Below are positions 40,991 to 45,374 of a stretch of 45,374 nt of DNA, one piece after another. The notes beneath the pieces are model-generated. The model was not told where the DNA came from and made no database searches. It saw nothing but the letters and a program-made list of their open reading frames with translations. The number at the start of each line of letters is the position of its first letter. Position 1 is the stretch's first letter. A program made the translations under genes and the position numbers. Origin of the DNA: Kineosporia sp. R_H_3 (GTDB taxonomy: Bacteria; Actinomycetota; Actinomycetes; Actinomycetales; Kineosporiaceae); NCBI RefSeq assembly GCF_002198675.1, contig NZ_MWLL01000187.1, positions 4,969 to 50,342 on the forward strand. Direction: 5' to 3'.

Positions 40991-42034
40991 TCACCAGTTG
41001 GCGTTGCGGGCGAGGGTCAGCGCGTACGACTGCCACCACTTGCCGGCGGCCGGGCCGCCCCGGCACATGCCGTCGGAGTTGCCGGGCGTCTTCACCCAGA
41101 GCAGCGCGTCGACGAGCGGGTCGGGGTAGTTCGTCGTCGGAGGCGTGCCGAGGGCCCGGCCGGGCGGGTTGCACCAGCTGAGGGTGCCCTCCCAGCGGCC
41201 CTTGCCGTTCCGGCTCGTGTCGACGACGAACGGGACGGGCCCGCCGAGCGCGACACCGATCTTGCGGCCGTACGCGATCTCACCCGGTGTCGGGTCGAAG
41301 GCCGCGACGTTCAGCGCGAACCCGCGGGCGCGCTCCACCCCGGCCGCCTTGAGCCGGGCGGCCATGACGGACGCCGGGTGCCAGCGGGAGTGGCCGGCGT
41401 CGAGGTAGACCGAGACGCCGGGGTTCGTGCCGAGCCGGTCCACGGCGTAGGCGAGCAGGGCGGTGCGCTGGCGCTGCTGGGCGGTGCTGAGGCAGTCCAT
41501 GGAGGCGAGCCCGTCCGGCTCGACGATGACGATCGCGCGACGCCCTTTCAGGCCCTTGGAGATGCCGTCCACCCAGGCCCGGTAGCCGGCTGACGTGCCG
41601 AGGCCGCCACCGGAGTAGCCGCCGCAGTCGCGGATCGGGACGCCGTAGACGACGAAGACCGGCACGCTGCCGCCTGCCGCGGCCGTCCGGGCCCGGGCGG
41701 CGACGTACGTCGTGGCGTTCGAGGGTGTCAGCCACTCGGTGAGCCAGGTGGCCTGCGGCTTCGAGGCGATCTTGCGCAGCAGGGCGGCGTCCCTCGGACG
41801 GACGGAGAGCGTGCGGCTGACCGCCGCTGCGGCCGGGCTCGGGTTGACCCACAGCTTCGCCCCGCGCGGTGACGGCGGCTTGCCGCTGCGCAGGATCTGC
41901 CCCTGCGGCAGCTTCGGCCGGCTCACGCGCGCCCCCGCGTCCGCCGCCGGGAAGACCCCCGGCACCGCGAGCGCGAAGACGAGCGGCGAGACGACGGCTG
42001 CTATGGCCGCTGCGACCTGTCCCCTCAACGCCAT
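40991..42034 (-). CDS. Secreted glycoside hydrolase family 6 (endoglucanase/cellobiohydrolase)
   Basis: 347 residues from ATG 42034, starting with a signal peptide (1-35, MALRGQVAAA to AADAGA). GH6 signatures are VYGVPIRDCGGYSGGG (Asp136, aspartate near the active site), VIVEPDGLA (Asp174, catalytic acid position), YLDAGHSRW, LNVAAFDP, FVVDTSRNGKG, WCNPPGRALG and LLWVKTPGNSDG with the base-region aspartate. It cleaves beta-1,4-glucan with inversion. No carbohydrate-binding module is attached, unlike many biomass-degrading GH6 enzymes. It converges on the synthase operon with an 8-base gap. In cellulose-producing bacteria a glucanase beside the synthase trims the product; degradation of external cellulose is the alternative. 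Confidence 0.93.
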   Translation of the reverse strand: MALRGQVAAAIAAVVSPLVFALAVPGVFPAADAGARVSRPKLPQGQILRSGKPPSPRGAKLWVNPSPAAAAVSRTLSVRPRDAALLRKIASKPQATWLTEWLTPSNATTYVAARARTAAAGGSVPVFVVYGVPIRDCGGYSGGGLGTSAGYRAWVDGISKGLKGRRAIVIVEPDGLASMDCLSTAQQRQRTALLAYAVDRLGTNPGVSVYLDAGHSRWHPASVMAARLKAAGVERARGFALNVAAFDPTPGEIAYGRKIGVALGGPVPFVVDTSRNGKGRWEGTLSWCNPPGRALGTPPTTNYPDPLVDALLWVKTPGNSDGMCRGGPAAGKWWQSYALTLARNANW

Positions 42035-42097
42035 GCCCGACCCGTCGGCCGGGCCTGCGCAGTGGTGAGGGGAACTGCCCGGAATCACCCGGCGGGG

Positions 42098-43609
42098 TCA
42101 GGCCCCCACCGGCAGCCGGACGGTGAAGCTGCTGCCCTCGCCCGGCGTCGACGTCACGAGGATCCGTCCGCGGTGCCGGGTCGTCACGATCGCGTGCGCC
42201 ATGCTCAGCCCCTGGCCGGTGCCCTGGCCGACGGCCTTCGTCGTGAAGAACGGGTCGAAGATCCGCGGCAGGACGTCCGCCGCCATGCCGACCCCGGTGT
42301 CCTCGACGACGATCTCGACCTGGCCGCCGTCCGGACCGGGCAGGTGCCGGGTGCGGACGGTGATCGTGCCGCGGGCGCCGGTGTTGCCGACGACGGCCTG
42401 GACGGCGTGCGCGGCGTTGACGACGAGGGTGAGCACGACCTGGTTGATCTCTCCCGGGTTGCACGCGACCTGCGGGAGGTCCTCGTCGAGGTCGGTGACG
42501 ACCTCCGCGACGTCGCGGTACTCGTTGCGGGCGACGACGAGCGTCGTCGTGACGGCCTTGTTGAGGTCGGTGAGGCGCCGGTCGACGTCCGGGTGGGCGA
42601 ACTCCTTCATCGCCCGCACGATGCTGCTCACCCGCTCCATGCCCTCGAGCGACTCCCGGACGGCGCGCGGGGCCTCCTCGAGGACGAAGTCCATCTCGGC
42701 GTCCGACAGCGTCGTGCGGAGCCGTTCGACGTGCTCGGCGAGCCCGTCGGCCTCCGCCGCGGCGCCCGGCCGGGCGAGCGCGGCGTCGACGAGGCCCTCG
42801 TACGCCGCGAGGACGCGCTCGACGTCACCGAGGGCGTCGCCGAGGAAGCGCAGGTTGTCCCCGACGAACTGCACCGGCGTGTTGATCTCGTGGGCCACGC
42901 CCGCCGCGAGCTGGCCGACCGCCTCCAGCCGGTGCGCGAGGCGCAGGTCCTCCTCGACCTTCTCGCGCTCCCGGCTCTCGGCCCGGAGCCGCTCGGAGAG
43001 GTCCTCGAGCTCGAGCGCGTACAGGGCGAGCTTGTCGCGGGACTCGGACAGGCTCCGGGTGCGTTCGTCGACCCGGTCCTCGAGCTCCTGGTTGAGCGTC
43101 TGGAGCCGCTGCGTGAGCTCCTGGGCCTCGCCGAGGGACGTCGTCTGCGCCCGCGCCATGAGCAGGAGGTCCGCGACGCCGTCGTGGGCGGGGAAGTCCC
43201 GCAGCGACAGGCCCAGGGCCGTCGCCGTCTCGAGGTCGCTCACGACGAGCGCACCGAAGAAGACGACCGCGCTGCGGTCCGCCGAGGGGACGAGCTCGCC
43301 GCGCAGCCGCAGCCGGTCGTCGTCCCGGCCCTCGAGGACGGTCAGCCGGGCGCTCGTCGAGGCGGCCCGCAGGTCCTCGAAACGGCGCAGCCCGTGCGGC
43401 TTGACGACGCGCAGCGGACCGTCGACGAGCGGGCTGCCGACGACGTCCGGGACGAGCCGGCGCAGCACCGGGCCGGCCTGGACGACCCGGCCGGAGGCGT
43501 CCCACGCGAGGTGGAACGGGCAGATCGCGTTGAGCGCCGCAGCGTCGAGGGTGACGGCGGGGGCCGGCCCGGCGGTCGTGTCGCGGGCTGTGACGGGGTC
43601 GACGGTCAC
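42098..43609 (-). CDS. H-NOX-associated (HNOBA) sensor histidine kinase
   Basis: 503 residues from GTG 43609, cytosolic. The N-terminal 20-165 (ICPFHLAWDASGRVVQAGP to DLLLMARAQTT) matches the haem-NO-binding-associated domain that pairs with H-NOX proteins. A coiled coil (about 165-235) is followed by His240 in QLAAGVAHEINTPVQF, and the ATPase motifs LVVNAAHAV, EDTGVGM, FDPFFTTK and GTGQGLSMAH. It lies 42 bases after the H-NOX gene on the same strand. H-NOX would bind NO and control this kinase. No response regulator adjoins it. Its dimerisation segment (SLEGMERVSSIVRAMKEF) nearly copies that of the kinase at 31639, whose regulators may be shared partners. Confidence 0.92.
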   Translation of the reverse strand: MTVDPVTARDTTAGPAPAVTLDAAALNAICPFHLAWDASGRVVQAGPVLRRLVPDVVGSPLVDGPLRVVKPHGLRRFEDLRAASTSARLTVLEGRDDDRLRLRGELVPSADRSAVVFFGALVVSDLETATALGLSLRDFPAHDGVADLLLMARAQTTSLGEAQELTQRLQTLNQELEDRVDERTRSLSESRDKLALYALELEDLSERLRAESREREKVEEDLRLAHRLEAVGQLAAGVAHEINTPVQFVGDNLRFLGDALGDVERVLAAYEGLVDAALARPGAAAEADGLAEHVERLRTTLSDAEMDFVLEEAPRAVRESLEGMERVSSIVRAMKEFAHPDVDRRLTDLNKAVTTTLVVARNEYRDVAEVVTDLDEDLPQVACNPGEINQVVLTLVVNAAHAVQAVVGNTGARGTITVRTRHLPGPDGGQVEIVVEDTGVGMAADVLPRIFDPFFTTKAVGQGTGQGLSMAHAIVTTRHRGRILVTSTPGEGSSFTVRLPVGA

Positions 43610-43651
43610 GCTGGTGCGTCCTTCGGGTCAGGTGTCCGGTGCAGGCTCCGG

Positions 43652-44203
43652 TCAGGCGTCGAGGTACCGGACCAGGAACTCCTCGTGGTCGTGGCCGTCG
43701 TCCCGGCTGCTCGTCATGGTGACCTCCGCCGTCCGGCCGAACCGGGCGGCGGCCGCCCGCAGCAGCCCGACGACGAACGGCGCGAGCCCGGCCCGGTCGC
43801 TGCGGTAGTGGACGACGAGGGAGGCGTCGGTCACGTCGCTCACCGTCATGGACGGCGGCACGAGGTCGGGGAACGACAACTTGAGGCGCTCGTGGACGTC
43901 GTCCAGCTCGGCGAGGAACGTCGGCAGGTCGTGCCCCATGAGGTCGAGGAGCTCGCCGTAGCCCTCACGGGCGGAGTACTGCATCCAGTACTCGCCGAAC
44001 GCCTCGAGCACCTGCTCGGCGGGCAGCCCGAGCACCTCGCTGGCCGCACCGACGAGGTCGTAGGTGACGGCGTCCGGGTAGGGGCTCATCGCGACGAACA
44101 TGCCGACGTCGACGCCGGCGCGGGCCTTGACCTCGGCCCAGGCGTCCGGGCCGAACTTGTTCGTCACGAGGTCCTCGACGGCGCGGTTGACCAGGCCGTA
44201 CAT
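43652..44203 (-). CDS. H-NOX haem nitric-oxide/oxygen-binding sensor protein
   Basis: 183 residues from ATG 44203, preceded by GGAGG at 5-base spacing. It starts MYGLVNRAVEDLV like the family. The proximal haem ligand is His104 (ELDDVHERLKLSFP), close to His102 of the Thermoanaerobacter protein, and the YxSxR propionate-binding motif is Y133RSDR. The fold length is standard. It senses nitric oxide, and in some bacteria oxygen; I see no tyrosine in the distal position that I can place with certainty, so NO is assumed. Operon with the HNOBA kinase. H-NOX is not frequent in actinomycetes. Confidence 0.93.
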   Translation of the reverse strand: MYGLVNRAVEDLVTNKFGPDAWAEVKARAGVDVGMFVAMSPYPDAVTYDLVGAASEVLGLPAEQVLEAFGEYWMQYSAREGYGELLDLMGHDLPTFLAELDDVHERLKLSFPDLVPPSMTVSDVTDASLVVHYRSDRAGLAPFVVGLLRAAAARFGRTAEVTMTSSRDDGHDHEEFLVRYLDA

Positions 44204-44382
44204 GGACACCTCCGGTTCGGGCACCGCGGCGGCAGGATGTCTGCGCCGTCTGGGGAGTGTCGGACGGCGCGCGTCCGCGCTGGATGGGCCGACCGGGCGT
44301 AGCCGCGTGGCCCGGCCCGCGACCGTGCCATCCGTCGGTGTGACGTTCGTCGGTACGGCACCGGGGGGCGCCCGCCCGGTGC

Positions 44383-44388
44383 TAGACA
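44383..44388 (+). promoter_or_regulatory. Candidate -10 element (TAGACA) of a leaderless transcript
   Basis: TAGACA is a near match to TANNNT. The GTG at 44395 begins 7 bases after it, with no ribosome site, so a leaderless transcript is likely. The region between 44204 and 44382 would hold the promoter of the H-NOX operon on the other strand. Confidence 0.4.
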
Positions 44389-44394
44389 GGTCCG

Positions 44395-45345
44395 GTGGTC
44401 GACCTCCCCGCGCCGGACGCCGGCCCGCTGCCGGACCTCGTGCGCCCGTGCGACATCAGCGCGGTCGTCTGCGCCTACACGCTCGACCGCTGGGGCGACC
44501 TCGTGCGGGCCGTGGAGTCGCTGCTCGGGCAGGCCGAACCGGTGGGTGAGGTGCTGCTCGTCGTCGACCACAACGACGCCCTCCTCGAGGCGGCCCGCCG
44601 GCAGTGGCCGGACCTCGCCGTCGTCCCGAGCACGGGCGCCCAGGGGCTGTCGGGTGCCCGGGACACCGGGGCCGCCCTCGCGACCCGGGCCGTCGTCGCC
44701 TACCTCGACGACGACGCGGCCGCCGCACCGGACTGGTCGCGCCACCTCGCCGCCGCCTACGGGGCCGACGTGCTCGGCGTCGGCGGCCGCATCACGCCAC
44801 GCTGGCCGGACGGCGCCCGCCCGACGTGGTGGCCGCCCGCCTTCGACTGGGTCGTCGGCTGCTCCTACGACGGTCTGCCGGTGCAGCGCACCCGGGTCCG
44901 CAACGTCATCGGCGCGAACATGAGCGTGCGCCGCGACGTCCTCCTGCGGGTCGGCGGCTTCGACGGCCGCGTCGGCCGCGTCGGCACCGCCGCGACCGGC
45001 TGCGAGGAGACCGAGATGTACATCCGCGCCGCCGCCGCGACCCCGGGCTCCGGCGTCGTCTACGAGCCCGCCGCCAGGGTCGAGCACACCGTCGCCCCGG
45101 CCCGGGTCACGTGGCGCTACTTCCTGCGCCGCTGCGTCGGCGAGGGCCGCTCCAAGGCCGTCGTCGCCGGCCTCGCGGGCGCCGACAGCGCCCTCTCCTC
45201 GGAGCGGACCTACACGACGAAGGTGCTGCCCCGGGCCTTCGTGACGGGCCTGCTCAGCCGCGACCCGAGACGCGGCCTGGCCGTCGTCCTCGGCCTCGCC
45301 TGGACGACGTCCGGCTACCTCGCCGCCCGCCTCCGCACCCGCTGA
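44395..45345 (+). CDS. Glycosyltransferase family 2
   Basis: 316 residues. GT-A fold: SAVVCAYTLDRW, LLVVDHND, the DxD motif in AYLDDDAA, NVIGANMSVRRDVLLRVGGF and the acidic GCEETEM. The C-terminus (about 230-316) has a hydrophobic segment and basic clusters and may associate with the membrane. It transfers a sugar from a nucleotide-sugar to an unknown acceptor, probably in surface glycan synthesis. It diverges from the H-NOX operon. The stop is 29 bases before the window end; an ATG at 45366 may start the next gene. Confidence 0.88.
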   Translation: MVDLPAPDAGPLPDLVRPCDISAVVCAYTLDRWGDLVRAVESLLGQAEPVGEVLLVVDHNDALLEAARRQWPDLAVVPSTGAQGLSGARDTGAALATRAVVAYLDDDAAAAPDWSRHLAAAYGADVLGVGGRITPRWPDGARPTWWPPAFDWVVGCSYDGLPVQRTRVRNVIGANMSVRRDVLLRVGGFDGRVGRVGTAATGCEETEMYIRAAAATPGSGVVYEPAARVEHTVAPARVTWRYFLRRCVGEGRSKAVVAGLAGADSALSSERTYTTKVLPRAFVTGLLSRDPRRGLAVVLGLAWTTSGYLAARLRTR

Positions 45346-45374
45346 CCGCCCCGCCCCCGCTGCTCATGCTCGCG

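Overview
The window is very GC-rich, with almost every third codon position G or C and many GTG starts. It looks like a chromosomal segment of an actinomycete (Actinomycetota). The family cannot be fixed from sequence alone, but a filP/scy-type coiled-coil gene next to mce, thiolase and meaB matches an arrangement known from Streptomyces and relatives. No rRNA, tRNA, insertion sequence, phage or CRISPR array was seen. Genes are densely packed, often with 4-base GTGA or ATGA start/stop overlaps, and several appear leaderless.

Layout. 1-636: 3' part of a secreted M15 peptidase. 673-4848 (minus): a membrane-anchored BTAD regulator followed by mtnA and mtnB of methylthioribose salvage. 5055-10376: a giant secreted animal-type haem peroxidase with RTX calcium repeats, closed by a strong terminator. 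10279-12625: an FmdB-like zinc ribbon, then a SigE-family sigma factor with a membrane partner. 12933-17111: two tandem related membrane proteins, a small zinc-ribbon protein, an alpha/beta hydrolase and a 2H phosphoesterase. 17149-23580: a Scy/FilP-like polarity protein plus an acyl-CoA block (ccr, F420-type oxidoreductase, mce, thiolase, meaB) able to link acetoacetyl-CoA, ethylmalonyl-CoA and methylmalonyl-CoA chemistry. 23676-30059: a degenerate GGDEF membrane protein behind a leader of three hairpins, a thiamine-binding-like protein, a fused membrane/lipoprotein-like protein, a thioredoxin-TPR protein, a 55-residue zinc protein and manA.

30311-34577 is a signalling cluster: a REC protein with a degenerate HD domain, diverging from a PAS histidine kinase and a REC-HDOD regulator. 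42098-44203 holds an H-NOX haem sensor and its kinase. The two kinases are close relatives in the dimerisation region, so the clusters may form one nitric-oxide-responsive network.

The most striking system lies at 34741-42034. A small secreted protein ends in a VPEAG / hydrophobic / basic tail. The next gene is an exosortase with an intact Cys-Arg-His triad fused to an EpsI-like domain. It is translationally coupled to a cellulose-synthase-like glycosyltransferase and then to a membrane O-acyltransferase with an SGNH domain. A secreted GH6 glucanase converges on this operon. I read this as an actinobacterial exosortase system dedicated to one surface protein and coupled to making, acylating and trimming a beta-glucan-like exopolysaccharide. 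The window ends with another GT2 glycosyltransferase.
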